Source: Setophaga petechia
Lineage: Eukaryota; Chordata; Aves; Passeriformes; Parulidae
Direction of reading: 5' to 3'
DNA: 64,000 nucleotides
NCBI GenBank assembly: GCA_024362935.1
Contig: JANCRA010000060.1
Span: 622,501-686,500, forward strand
Shown: positions 10,501 through 18,779 of the stretch, one piece after another
How positions within the stretch are numbered: position 1 is the stretch's first letter
How the letters are laid out: each line of letters opens with the position of its first letter
Position numbers and translations under genes: made by a program
The notes under the pieces: generated by a model
Database searches by the model: none
The model's input: the letters and a program-made list of their open reading frames with translations, nothing else
What the model was told of the DNA's origin: nothing

Positions 10501-11203
10501 TGTTTTGCAACTCCCAATGTGACGGCCACTCCCGAGAGGGAATGATCGTCACATCTGCTCCGGTGTCCAACATCCCCCTGATGGAAATGGAGTCCCCCCC
10601 CCGGGACAGCTGACAGTCGAGGCGAGGCTTCGCTCGCCCTAGGTGTTCGGCCCAGGCAACCGAAGGTATGGACGATTTTATTGAAATGGCCTGGGCCACC
10701 ACCTCTCCGGCAGGGAGGAACAGAGGGGGACGCAGACACCTGCACCTGACGACGAGCGGATGCTGGTCTGCAGACACCAAAGCTGGAAGAATCTCAAGGT
10801 CTGGTGGAGTGACGTTGGTGTCTCCCACAATGAGGAGCTGCTGATTTGTGTCCCAATTACCTCGGGCCTTCGGGCAGACTGGCAATGCGCTAACTTCCGA
10901 ATTGGGAAAGAAGAAGGGTCGCGCTGCTTCCAACCTAAAAGAGAAACCAGAAGGAAAGGTGTTTAAATCCGGTTCTGGTGAAGGTCCCGGGTCAGAACGG
11001 CAAAGGCGAGGGGCAACCACGCCTGAGGTCAGGTCCGGTGAAGTGTCAAGTCCAGTAAGTGAAGATCCTGGGAGCCCTGTTGGACCGGGCTCTGCTGGCG
11101 GCGAGCGGGAAAATGAAGGAAATCCCTCCCCCCTGGCTGCAGATGTTAAACGCCCGCCCGAATTTTTGTCCGCGCGCAGGGGGGGGCTGCGCTCCTTTAG
11201 GAG
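7505..11203 (-). CDS. pol: Pro-Pol polyprotein (protease, RT, RNase H, integrase)
   Basis: Read as a -1 frameshift extension of Gag. The frame is open from the slippery site at 11203 to the stop at 7505, 1,232 residues, and needs no start codon of its own. After a pre-protease segment of about 200 residues comes an aspartic protease (active site DTGAD at 10567-10553, flap-like GVGG). Reverse transcriptase has motif A Asp at 9982 and YMDD at 9763-9752. RNase H has its acidic residues D, E, D, D near 8860, 8755, 8692 and 8497. Integrase has HHCC at 8407, 8395, 8323 and 8314, and DD35E at 8236, 8065 and 7957. Its C-terminal region ends in a basic then acidic tail. All catalytic residues are present. 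Protease and RT share one frame, unlike the three-frame gag/pro/pol of typical betaretroviruses. Similarity is to class II Pol. Confidence 0.96.
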   Translation of the reverse strand, partial: LLKERSPPLRADKNSGGRLTSAARGEGFPSFSRSPPAEPGPTGLPGSSLTGLDTSPDLTSGVVAPRLCRSDPGPSPEPDLNTFPSGFSFRLEAARPFFFPNSEVSALPVCPKARGNWDTNQQLLIVGDTNVTPPDLEILPALVSADQHPLVVRCRCLRPPLFLPAGEVVAQAISIKSSIPSVAWAEHLGRAKPRLDCQLSRGGDSISIRGMLDTGADVTIIPSREWPSHWELQNMDGRIQGVGGTQLARRSKSIVQIKGPDGQLASVRPFVLDYVEPLWGRDTLAQWGAKIDLPAPQVFRAAVTEERPTWKLNWLSDKPVQVAQWPLNKQKLKALAELVEEQVQKGNLVESMSEWNSPVFVIRKSSGKWRLLTDLRKINEIIQDMGTLQPGMPSPAMLPQNWNLVVIDIKDCFFQIPLHPDDAPRFAFTVPTLNREAPGKRYHWRVLPQGMKCSPIICQWYVASLLQPVRTECPDVIIYHYMDDVLVCAPNDDLLIHALSRVTDCLIAAGFELQSEKIQRMPPWKYLGLEITKRTIAPQKLAIHHKVRTLADVHQLCGALNWVRPWLGITTNDLAPLFNLLKGGEELSSPRELTPEAEIALENIRRIIEARQAHRCHLGLPFKFIILGKLPHLHGMIFQWDDTCKSPKTSKERRTDQGLSDPLLIIEWVFLSHHRSKRITRPHELVAELIRKGRSRIRELAGVDFTCIHIPIELQSGKLQSKILNQLLEESEVLQFALAEYTGKIEVGHPSHALFNQDMQFKFSIRDIQSRVPLKALTVFTDASGGTHKSVMTWKDPQTQQWEMDVTIVEGSPQVAELDAVVRAFEKFKDQPFNLVTDSAYVAGVVARAESAVLEEVSNLALYDLLSKLIKLISHREQKYYVMHVRAHTGLPGFIAEGNRLADSLASPAEWALAHAVQWAPLPDVFKQAKISHQLFHQNAPGLVRQFQLTRDQAKAIVATCPHCQRDQLLSLPAGANPRGLASCEVWQMDITKINQFGRLKFVHVSVDTFSSAVFASAHTGEKAKDAIKHLLQAFSVLGIPKVIKTDNGPSYVSREFRSFLQQWGIEHKTGIPYSPTGQAVIERTHQSLKKVLSHLSPAMKVESPQSQLSRALYTINFLNCSFENLNPPIVRHFGQSGSFHLKEKPPVLVKDPETWRLEGPFDLITWGRGYACVSTPTGPRWVPSRWVRPFVPRTTKATTSPPQVRVASWRRRRREEEDSLFPLDSLFSPET

Positions 11204-11209
11204 TTTTTT
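11151..11209 (-). promoter_or_regulatory. -1 ribosomal frameshift signal (slippery site plus possible pseudoknot)
   Basis: The minus strand carries the slippery heptamer AAAAAAC at 11209-11203. It is phased A AAA AAC in the gag frame, two codons before the gag stop at 11197. The frame reached by -1 slippage is the open pro-pol frame. After a 10-base spacer a perfect 6-bp stem can form (gcgcag at 11192-11187 with ctgcgc at 11179-11174) around a loop of seven C. A downstream gggcggg (within 11160-11151) could pair with that loop to make an H-type pseudoknot. The heptamer and phase are seen; the fold is inferred. Confidence 0.88.
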
Positions 11210-13299
11210 GGGGCCTCTCCTCCTTGGACGCCTGACTGCTGAGCCCTCTTAAAGGCATAGAACTCCTTCCGGAGCGGGCAGTCAGGCATCCAGTGGTCCT
11301 CCTTCTGACACAGGTGGCACGCCGAGGTGGAAGAACGGCCAGTCCGGGGGGTGCCAGGTCCCGAGCGGTGGACCGACGGAGATGGTGCAGCGGCGGCGAC
11401 CGTCCCCTGAAGGTCTGCGAAAGACACCCGACGAGCGGCTGATGGTGTAGCTGGCTTCTCGCCGGATGCCTGTGATGTCACTTTGGCAGCGCAGACCATC
11501 AGGAGATCTCGGAGTGTGGGACGAGGGTGAAGTGGTAAGCTCATTATAGCAGCCTTGCAGGCCGGGTTCGCGTTGGTGGTTGCGAGGAGCGTTACCATCT
11601 TCTTGCGAGCCCCCTCGTCCGGCTCCTCCGACTCCGCCGCCTGCTGTAGTCGCACCACGAAATCGTCGAAATTCTCCGTCGGCCCCTGGAAAAGATGGGA
11701 CACCGGGACCGAAGGCACCCCCGCAGCCACACGATAAAAAGCTTGAAGTGCCACCTGTGTGCTCCGCTGCAACGCCTCAGTAGGTATCAGGCGGGCTTGC
11801 TTGTCGCCCTTCTCCCACTCACCCAGCCCACATAGATGGTTAACAGTGAGCCTCTCCCCCTCAGTGTCCTCCCCTACCTCCGGGTCTTCCCACAGCTGTG
11901 GCAAGATGTCCGCCACTCCCATTTCCCACGTGGCTTCCCACCTAGAATACCGAGCGACGTCCAATAAACAACTAAAAATCTGCCTTAGATCGGCAGGGAC
12001 GAGCTCGGATTCTAGGAGGGAAGCCTCCAGTAGCCCCCGAAAGTATCGACTCTGTCCCCCGTGCTCCTTCAGAGCCTTCACCAGCTCTTTAATGAGAGCA
12101 CGGGGGACTGGGGACCACTGGATGCGGGGATTTCCCCCGCCCCGATTCCGGCGGTACGTCACCGGAGCCGCCATGATGGACTCAGCGGGCTCCGGTGGGC
12201 CCTCCTTCCCCTCGGCCCCGGCACCCAGACCGTGGGAAAAATCAGGCCAAGATGGCGGACCGTGGGAACCGGAACCCAGGGGGAGGGGGCAGGAAGGGGC
12301 GGGGTCAGGGATGCCGTGGGAACCCGGGGCGGGGACTGATGGGAGAGGGCCCGCCCAGTGGGTTGGGCAAGGTGGGAGGGCCTGAGGCGGAGGCGGAGCA
12401 AAGGGAGGAACCACGGAGGAGGAGGGCGGAGCGCTGGGGGAGGGAGGAGTGAAGAAGGGGTAGGAGGGGTCAGGAGGAAGGAAGGGGTTGGGACTAGGAA
12501 GGAAAGGATTGGGTGAGGGACTACAAAAAGGATTGGGGTAGGAATAAGGTGGGGGCAGGGACCTTCCCTGCTGGGGTGCCTCATGGTCCCCGCCATCTTG
12601 GGCTCCACGGGAGCCATCTTGGGTAGGGACCATGAAGCGAACTTTAGAATTTAACTTAGGGGATTTTACAACACGGAAGGAGGGTATAGGGGAAGATGGG
12701 GGAAAGGGAGAACCGGCCGGAGTCTGGCCAGGACTCCGACCGCGGGGGGATTGGCGACCCCGAGGAGAGCCAGGGCGGTGGAGAGGCTCCTGCCCGCTGT
12801 GGTCGGGGGCTGCTCTCCTCAGGATCCCAGGTCTTACGGGCGAAGAGGGACAGGGCTGGGGGGTAGGAACACGCTCAGGGGTACTAACAGGGAGGGGCGA
12901 AGGAGAACAGGGTTGAGGGGTAGCCACACGCTCAGGGTTTGAAACTGAAACGGGGGATGAGACCATACTCGGGAGCCTGGGGTGTTCTCTCAGTTTTTTA
13001 CTTTCTTTCTTCCTCAGCACCTGGAGGAGCTGAGTCACCCAATTAAGGTGTCTGGCCAATTTTAATCTCTTAGTAAGTGCGGTCTCCTCTGACCGGACCA
13101 AATAGGACAATTTCCTGGAGACCTCCTCCCAAAATCGGGGGCTCCTACACTGGTCAGAGGAGATATCCTTAAACTGAGAGGAGACCCAGCGAACCAGGCT
13201 CCGGATCTCTTTTTCCTTAACTAAAACATTTCCTTCAACAAGAACTTCAACCAAAACTAAAACAGCCTCGCGCTGCTCAGCCGACAGTCGCGCACCCAT
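11197..13299 (-). CDS. gag: Gag polyprotein
   Basis: Structural precursor of 700 residues that assembles the particle at the membrane. The frame opens at 13347, but the start at 13299 is preferred because it gives an N-terminal MGARLS, a likely myristoylation signal. Residues 1-110 form a helical, basic matrix-like region. Residues about 110-370 are an unusually long proline-rich region with late-domain motifs PPPY (249-252) and PSAP (288-291). It also has three NPF motifs (256-273) and a duplicated PERV-TPQPC segment. The capsid follows, with a major homology region at 537-551 (11691-11647), then nucleocapsid with a single CX2CX4HX4C zinc knuckle (661-674, 11319-11278). Most betaretroviral Gags have two knuckles. 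The end overlaps the frameshift signal. The frame is intact. Confidence 0.95.
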   Translation of the reverse strand: MGARLSAEQREAVLVLVEVLVEGNVLVKEKEIRSLVRWVSSQFKDISSDQCRSPRFWEEVSRKLSYLVRSEETALTKRLKLARHLNWVTQLLQVLRKKESKKLREHPRLPSMVSSPVSVSNPERVATPQPCSPSPLPVSTPERVPTPQPCPSSPVRPGILRRAAPDHSGQEPLHRPGSPRGRQSPRGRSPGQTPAGSPFPPSSPIPSFRVVKSPKLNSKVRFMVPTQDGSRGAQDGGDHEAPQQGRSLPPPYSYPNPFCSPSPNPFLPSPNPFLPPDPSYPFFTPPSPSAPPSSSVVPPFAPPPPQALPPCPTHWAGPLPSVPAPGSHGIPDPAPSCPLPLGSGSHGPPSWPDFSHGLGAGAEGKEGPPEPAESIMAAPVTYRRNRGGGNPRIQWSPVPRALIKELVKALKEHGGQSRYFRGLLEASLLESELVPADLRQIFSCLLDVARYSRWEATWEMGVADILPQLWEDPEVGEDTEGERLTVNHLCGLGEWEKGDKQARLIPTEALQRSTQVALQAFYRVAAGVPSVPVSHLFQGPTENFDDFVVRLQQAAESEEPDEGARKKMVTLLATTNANPACKAAIMSLPLHPRPTLRDLLMVCAAKVTSQASGEKPATPSAARRVSFADLQGTVAAAAPSPSVHRSGPGTPRTGRSSTSACHLCQKEDHWMPDCPLRKEFYAFKRAQQSGVQGGEAPKNS

Positions 13300-13699
13300 G
13301 ACTGTGGATATTAAATTGGCTGAGCAGCTTTCACCGACACCCGTCAAATAAAAATGGGGATTTTAAAAACCGAAGAAGGGGTAGAAAAGGAACCTCCCCC
13401 TAAGGCCTCCCGCCGCGAAAGAAAAGTGACCTCCACCCGGCGGACAAAGCAGCCGGGGGGGTCCGGTAAAAGACAGGAGGGGGACGCAAACCGACCTTAG
13501 GGGTTGGAAGAGGGATCCGGGTGCCGGGCGACATCCTCTGGTGGACCGATCCGGGGTGCCGGAGGTCGCCGGTCCAATCCCCCGACGCAGTAATCCCAGC
13601 GACCAGGCGTCCTGCTGTCGGAGGTACTGCCGCGCCCAGTGAAGCCAACTGCTTCGGTCCGTGGGGCGGACGTAGTCTTCGCGGCTATGGTGCTGAGCT
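13300..13699 (-). other. Proviral leader between primer-binding site and gag
   Basis: 400 bases of G/C-rich untranslated sequence that should contain the packaging and dimerisation signals and possibly the major splice donor. The gag frame is open through the last 48 bases (from 13347), upstream of the preferred start. I see no strong GTAAG or GTGAG donor here, and no other gene. Confidence 0.75.
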
Positions 13700-13717
13700 G
13701 CCCCACGTTGGGCGCCA
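13700..13717 (-). promoter_or_regulatory. Primer-binding site for tRNA-Lys (Lys1,2 type)
   Basis: The minus strand reads TGGCGCCCAACGTGGGGC, complementary to the 3' end of tRNA-Lys1,2, the primer used by betaretroviruses such as MMTV and MPMV. It is separated from the end of the 5' LTR by five bases (13718-13722). Avian leukosis-type alpharetroviruses use tRNA-Trp instead. Confidence 0.92.
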
Positions 13718-13978
13718 GCAGCTGTGGCGGTGCTGAAGGCTGAGCCCGGCTGGCCCACAGCGATGCACAGCACACAGCCTGTTGAGGGGCACGGGCAGCT
13801 GCAGATCCAGGACCTCCGGCGGGAGCGAAACTGGATAATGAATGCCCTTTCCCAGAGCTCCCTCCACGTCCGTGGTGGAGGAGGCAGCTCCGGCAGGCTA
13901 GGCAACAGAATCAGCAGCACGAGTCCAGAGGACGAAGAAGCAGACGCGAGGCGACAATTCTCGGCAGCAGGGGAAAGG

Positions 13979-13984
13979 TTTATT
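13979..13984 (-). promoter_or_regulatory. AATAAA in R of 5' LTR
   Basis: Same signal as in the 3' LTR. It lies downstream of the start site and so must be bypassed in the 5' copy, as in other retroviruses with AATAAA in R. Confidence 0.7.
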
Positions 13985-14053
13985 GGAGAAGGAGAAGGAT
14001 ATGGGCAAGAAGGAGGCTGCAGGGAACTGCCCCGAGGGGCGGGGAGAACAGAA

Positions 14054-14062
14054 CTTATATAG
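14054..14062 (-). promoter_or_regulatory. TATA box in 5' LTR
   Basis: ctatataag on the minus strand, with an inverted CCAAT (ATTGG on the minus strand) about 35 bases upstream of it in the direction of transcription. This is the likely core promoter of the provirus. Confidence 0.82.
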
Positions 14063-14459
14063 GGGGACCAGGGGGAGGTGGATCCCTTCCTCTGGCCAAT
14101 GAACATAATACTTAACTTAATAGGCATAGGGTGGCAACAAATGAAAGCACTAGAGGGGTGGGACAGCCCTCTCCTGCCCAATCACCCCCTGCCCTGGAGG
14201 GAATGTTCTAGGGAAAAGGCAGGGGCAGAGAGTGACAGGCAGGCAGGCTGACAACTCAAAAATGACAGGGAGGGGACAACTGGATACAAAAAGGCGGGAG
14301 TTGCTAAGGAAACAGAATGACGGACAGCCCTACAGGGAGAAAAACAGGGGGAGGGGAAGCCCGGCAAGCGCCATCTTAAGTAAGTAAAAACCATACATTA
14401 CAATTGAAATCAAACTGAACTGAGAAAGGGGAGGGAGGCTGAAGGGGCGCACCGCAACA

Positions 14460-14465
14460 ACAGAA
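14460..14465. repeat. Target-site duplication, right copy (acagaa)
   Basis: acagaa lies immediately after the 5' LTR and pairs with 5258-5263. The satellite continues as cgcactgcagccctc, one base different from the usual cacactgcagccctc. Confidence 0.95.
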
Positions 14466-17400
14466 CGCACTGCAGCCCTCTGTGCAACTTCTACAACACG
14501 ATGGAAGTTGTTTAGTGAGCAGGAAGGTTTTCTCCTTGCGAGACATAGTGAAAAAGCTATTTGCTTAGATGTAGGTGACAAGAAACACTTACTGCAGTGC
14601 ACTGAAAAGCTAATTGCTACACAGAACTGGGATTGTGTTAGCAGCTTGCAAAGTGCTAGAAAACAGTACTTTCCCACTCTCTTGCCTTTCCCTTCACATT
14701 AATACTTGAAAGGAAGGCATCTTAGACAACTTTCTTTTTCTTGCTGCAAAACACACTGCAGCCCTCTGTGCAACTTCTAGAACACGATAGGAAATGTTTA
14801 GTGAGCAGGAAGGTTTTCTCCTTGCGAGACATAGTGAAAAAGCTATTTGCTTAGATGTAGGTGACAAGAAACACTTACTGCAGTGCAGTGACAAGTTAAT
14901 TGGGACCCAGCACTGGGATTGTGTTAGCAGCTCTCAAAGTGATAGAAAACAGTACTTTCCCACTCTCTTGCCTTTCCCTTCACATTAATACTTGAAAGGA
15001 AGGCGTCTTAGACAACTTTCTTTTTCTTGTTACAGAACACACTGCAGCCCTCTGTGCAACTTCTAGAACACGATAGGAGATGTTTAGTGAGCAAGAAGGT
15101 TTTCTCCTTGCGAGACATAGTGAAAAAGCTATTTGCTTAGATGTAGGTGACAAGAAACACTTACTGCAGTGCACTGAAAATGTAACTGCTACACAGCTCT
15201 GCGATTGTGTTAGCAGCCTGCAAAGTGCTAGAAAACAGTACTTTCCCACTCTCTTGCCTTTCCCTTCACATTATTACTTGAAAGGAAGGCATCTTAGACA
15301 ACTTTCTTTTTCTTGTGTCAAAAAACTCTGCAGCCCTCTCTGCAACATCTACAACACGATGGAAGTTGTTTAGTGAGCAGGAAGGTTTTCTCCTTGCGAG
15401 ACATAGTGAAAAAGCTATTTGCTTTGATGTAGGTGACAAGAAACACTTACTGCAGTGCACTGAAAAGCTAATTGCTACACAGAACTGGGATTGTGTTAGC
15501 AGCTTGCAAAGTGCTAGAAAACAGTACTTTCCCACTCTCTTGCCTTTCCCTTCACATTAATACTTGAAAGGAAGGCGTCTTAGACAACTTTCTTTTTCTT
15601 GCTGCAAAACACACTGCAGCCCTCTGTGCAACTTCTAGAACACGATAGGAAATGTTTAGTGAGCAGGAAGGTTTTCTCCTTGCGAGACATAGTGAAAAAG
15701 CTTTTTGCTTAGATATAGGTGACAAGAAACACTTACTGCAGTGCACTGAACAACTAATTGCTACACAGAACTGGGATTGTGTTAGCAGCTTGCAAAGTGC
15801 TAGAAAACAGTACTTTCCCACTCTCTTGCCTTTCCCTTCACATTAATACTTGAAAGGAAGGCATCTTAGACAACTTTGTTTTTCTTGCTGCAAAACACAC
15901 TGCAGCCCTCGGTGCAACTTCTAGAACACGATAGGAAATGTTTAGTGAGCAGGAAGGTTTTCTCCTTGCGAGACATAGTGAAAAAGCTTTTTGCTTAGAT
16001 GTAGGTGACAAGAAACACTAACTGCAGTGCACTGAGCAGCTAACTGCTACAGAGCACTAGGATTGTGTTAGCAGCTTGCAAAGTGCTAGAAAACAGTACT
16101 TTCCCACTCTCTTGCCTTTCCCTTCACATTAATACTTGAAAGCAAAGCGTCTTAGACAACTTTCTTTTACATTTTGCAAAACACACTGCAGCCCTCTGTG
16201 CAACTTCTACAACACGATGGAAGTTGTTTAGTGAGAAGCAACGTTTTCCCCTTGCGAGACAAAGTGAAAAAGCTATTTGCTCAGATGTAGGTATCAAGAA
16301 ACACTTACTGCAGTGCACTGACAAGCTAATTGCTACACAGCACTGCGATTGTGTTAGCAGCTTGCAAAGTGATGGAAAACAGTACTTTCCCACTCTCTTG
16401 CCTTTCCCTTCACATTAATACTTGAAAGGAAGGCGTCTTAGACAACTTTCTTTTTCTTGTTACAGAACACACTGCAGGCCTCTGTGAAACTTCTAGAACA
16501 CGATAAGAGATGTTTAGTGAGCAAGAAGGTTTTCTCCTTGCGAGACATAGTGAAAAAGCTATTTGCTTAGTTGTAGGTGACAAGAAACACTTACTGCAGT
16601 GCACTGAAAAGCTAACTGCTACACAGCACTGCGATTGTGTTAGCAGCCTGCAAAGTGCTAGAAAACAGTACTTTCCAACTCTCTTGCCTTTCCCTTCACA
16701 TTAATACTTGAAAGGAAGGCATCTTAGACAACTTTCTTTTTCTTGTTACAGAACACACTGCAGCCCTCAGTGCAACTTCTAGAACACGATAGGAGATGTT
16801 TAGTGAGCAAGAAGGTTTTCTCCTTGCGAGACATAGTGAAAAAGCTATTTGCTTAGATGTAGGTGAGAAGAAACACTTACTGCAGTGCACTGAAAAACTA
16901 ACTGCTACACAGCTCTGCGATTGTGTTAGAAGCCTGCAAAGTGCTAGAAAACAGTACTTTCCCACTCTCTTGCCTTTCCCTTCACATTAATACTTGAAAG
17001 GAAGGCGTCTAAGACAACTTTGTTTTTCTTGCTGCAAAACACCCTGCAGCCCTCTGTGCAACTTCTAGAACACGATAGGAAATGTTTAGTGAGCAGGAAG
17101 GTTTTCTCCTTGCGAGACATAGTGAAAAAGCTTTTTGCTTAGATGTAGGTGACAAGAAACACTTACTGCAGTGCACTGAAAAACTAACTGCTACACAGCT
17201 CTGCGATTGTGTTAGCAGCCTGCAAAGTGCTAGAAAACAGTACTTTCCCACTCTCTTGCCTTTCCCTTCACATTAATACTTGAAAGGAAGGCGTCTTAGA
17301 CAACTTTCTTTTTCTTGCTGCAAAACAGTCTGCAGCCCTCTGTGCAACCTGTACAGCACGATGGAAGTTGCTTAATGAGCAGGAACATTTTCTCCTAGTG

Positions 17401-18581
17401 AGAGATAGTGAAAAAGCTTTTTGCTTAGATGTAGGTTACCACAGGCAGTTACTGCAGTGCACTTCAAAGCTAATAGATGTACAACACTGGGATTGTGTGC
17501 CCAGCTTGCAAAGTGATAGAAAACAGTACCTTTCCACTCTTCCTGCCTTTTCCATGCACATTACTATTCGAATGGAAAGAATTTTAGACAACTTTCTTTG
17601 GCTTCTTGCAAAACACTCTGCACACCTGCCTGCAATCTCTAGAAGTCGATGGGAGATATTTTCTGAACTGGCTCAGTTTCTCTTTGCAAGACATGGGGAA
17701 AAAGCAATTTGCTTAGATATAGGTGAAAAGAGGCACCTACTACAGTGCACTGCAAGCTAATTGCTGCACAACACGCAGATTGTGTAAGCAGGTTGCAAAC
17801 TGATAGAAAACAGTACCTCTCCCTTCTCCTGCCTTTTCTATTCACATTTCTATTTGAATGCAAGGCGTTTTAGACAACTTTCTTTTGCTTCTTGCAAAAC
17901 ACTCTGCACACCTGCCTGCAATCTCTAGAACTCGATGGGAGATGTTTTCTGAACTGGCTCAGTTTCTCCTTGCGAGACATGGGGAAAAAGCAATTTGCTT
18001 AGATGCAGGTGAAAAGAGGCACCTACTGCAGTGCACTGAAAAACTAATTGCTGCACAACTCTGGGATTGTGTAAGCAGCTTACAAACAGATAGAAAACAG
18101 CACCTTTCCACTCTCCTGCCTTTTCCATTGGCATTACTATTCGAATGGCAGCAGTTTTGGACAACTTTCTTTTGCTTCTTGCAAAACACTCTGCACACCT
18201 CCGTGCAACTTCTAGAAAAAATGAGAGTTGTTTTCTGAACTGGTACAGTTTCTCCTGAAGAGATATAATGCAAACGCTACTGGCTTAGATGTAGTAACAA
18301 TAGGCAATTATTACAGTGCACTGCAAAGTCAATCGTAGTATAACACTGGGATTGTGTGTCCAGCTTGCAAACTGGTAGAAAACAGTACCTATCCGCTCTC
18401 CTGCATTTTCCCTTACCAGGAACATTCGAATTGATGGCTTTTTTGGACAAGTTACTTTTTCTTGTTGCAAAACCCTCTGCAGACCTGCCTGCAACCTCTA
18501 GAGCACGATGGGAGGTTTTTTGTGAACAGACACAGTTTCTCCTGGCGAGACATAATGAAAAAGCTTTTTGCTAAGGTGTAG

Positions 18582-18779
18582 CCGGCAGGAGACGCTAAAG
18601 ACCAGGAGACGGAGCACTGTGCCTTTAAGCGCCGCTTCCGGGTGTCTGTCGGCCGTAGCTGTTCTCCGGAGCACGCCGCGATCTGCGTAACGACACCAGA
18701 TTCTTCGCGCCAAGAAGCGTCTTCTCCTTCTCCGGAAAACAGAGACTGCGGCAGCTTCTGAACGGCGAACTACGAAGCG
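18582..18779. other. CpG-dense cassette, copy 4
   Basis: Same sequence as copy 1 by eye. This is the first cassette after the provirus, 14221 bp from copy 3. Donor-like site at 18797/18798. Confidence 0.85.

Larger units (their letters stand above)
5264..14459 (-). mobile_element. Complete endogenous retrovirus (class II, beta-like pol with alpha-type env)
   Basis: A 9,196-bp provirus in antisense to the coordinates, flanked by 737-bp LTRs that begin tgttgcgg and end ccgccaca in the proviral sense. The order is 5' LTR, tRNA-Lys primer-binding site, leader, gag, -1 frameshift site, pro-pol, env, polypurine tract, 3' LTR. A 6-bp duplication of the target, acagaa, is typical of alpha- and betaretroviral integrases. 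The LTRs differ at a single base (5983 c, 14442 a), and gag, pro-pol and env are each open from start to stop, so insertion is recent. Base composition is much richer in G and C than the surrounding satellite. No accessory gene is visible between env and the 3' LTR. Whether it makes virus is unknown. Confidence 0.97.
13723..14459 (-). repeat. 5' LTR of the provirus
   Basis: 737 bp, the partner of 5264-6000 at offset 8459, with one difference (14442 a in place of c). This copy carries the promoter that would drive the genomic transcript. Transcription would start about 25-30 bases downstream of the TATA box at 14054-14062, that is near 14029. Confidence 0.96.
3075..17295. repeat. Higher-order unit 2, 14221 bp, contains the provirus
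   Basis: The anchor block is 3075-4661 and ordinary monomers start at 4662, 4948 and 5234. The provirus splits the monomer at 5234, which resumes at 14466 and ends at 14721, then nine 286-bp monomers follow. Without the provirus and one TSD copy the unit would be 5,019 bp. The stretch from about 3075 to 5100 is near-identical to 17296-19330 (constant offset 14221). Confidence 0.9.

Noticed and set aside
12826..12846. GTAAGA inside gag as the env splice donor
   Set aside because: A possible site, but it lies deep in the proline-rich region with no support. The donor was left unassigned.
7173..12942. Plus-strand reading frames of up to 208 residues opposite gag, pol and env
   Set aside because: They are antisense shadows of the retroviral genes in G/C-rich sequence, with no recognisable domain.
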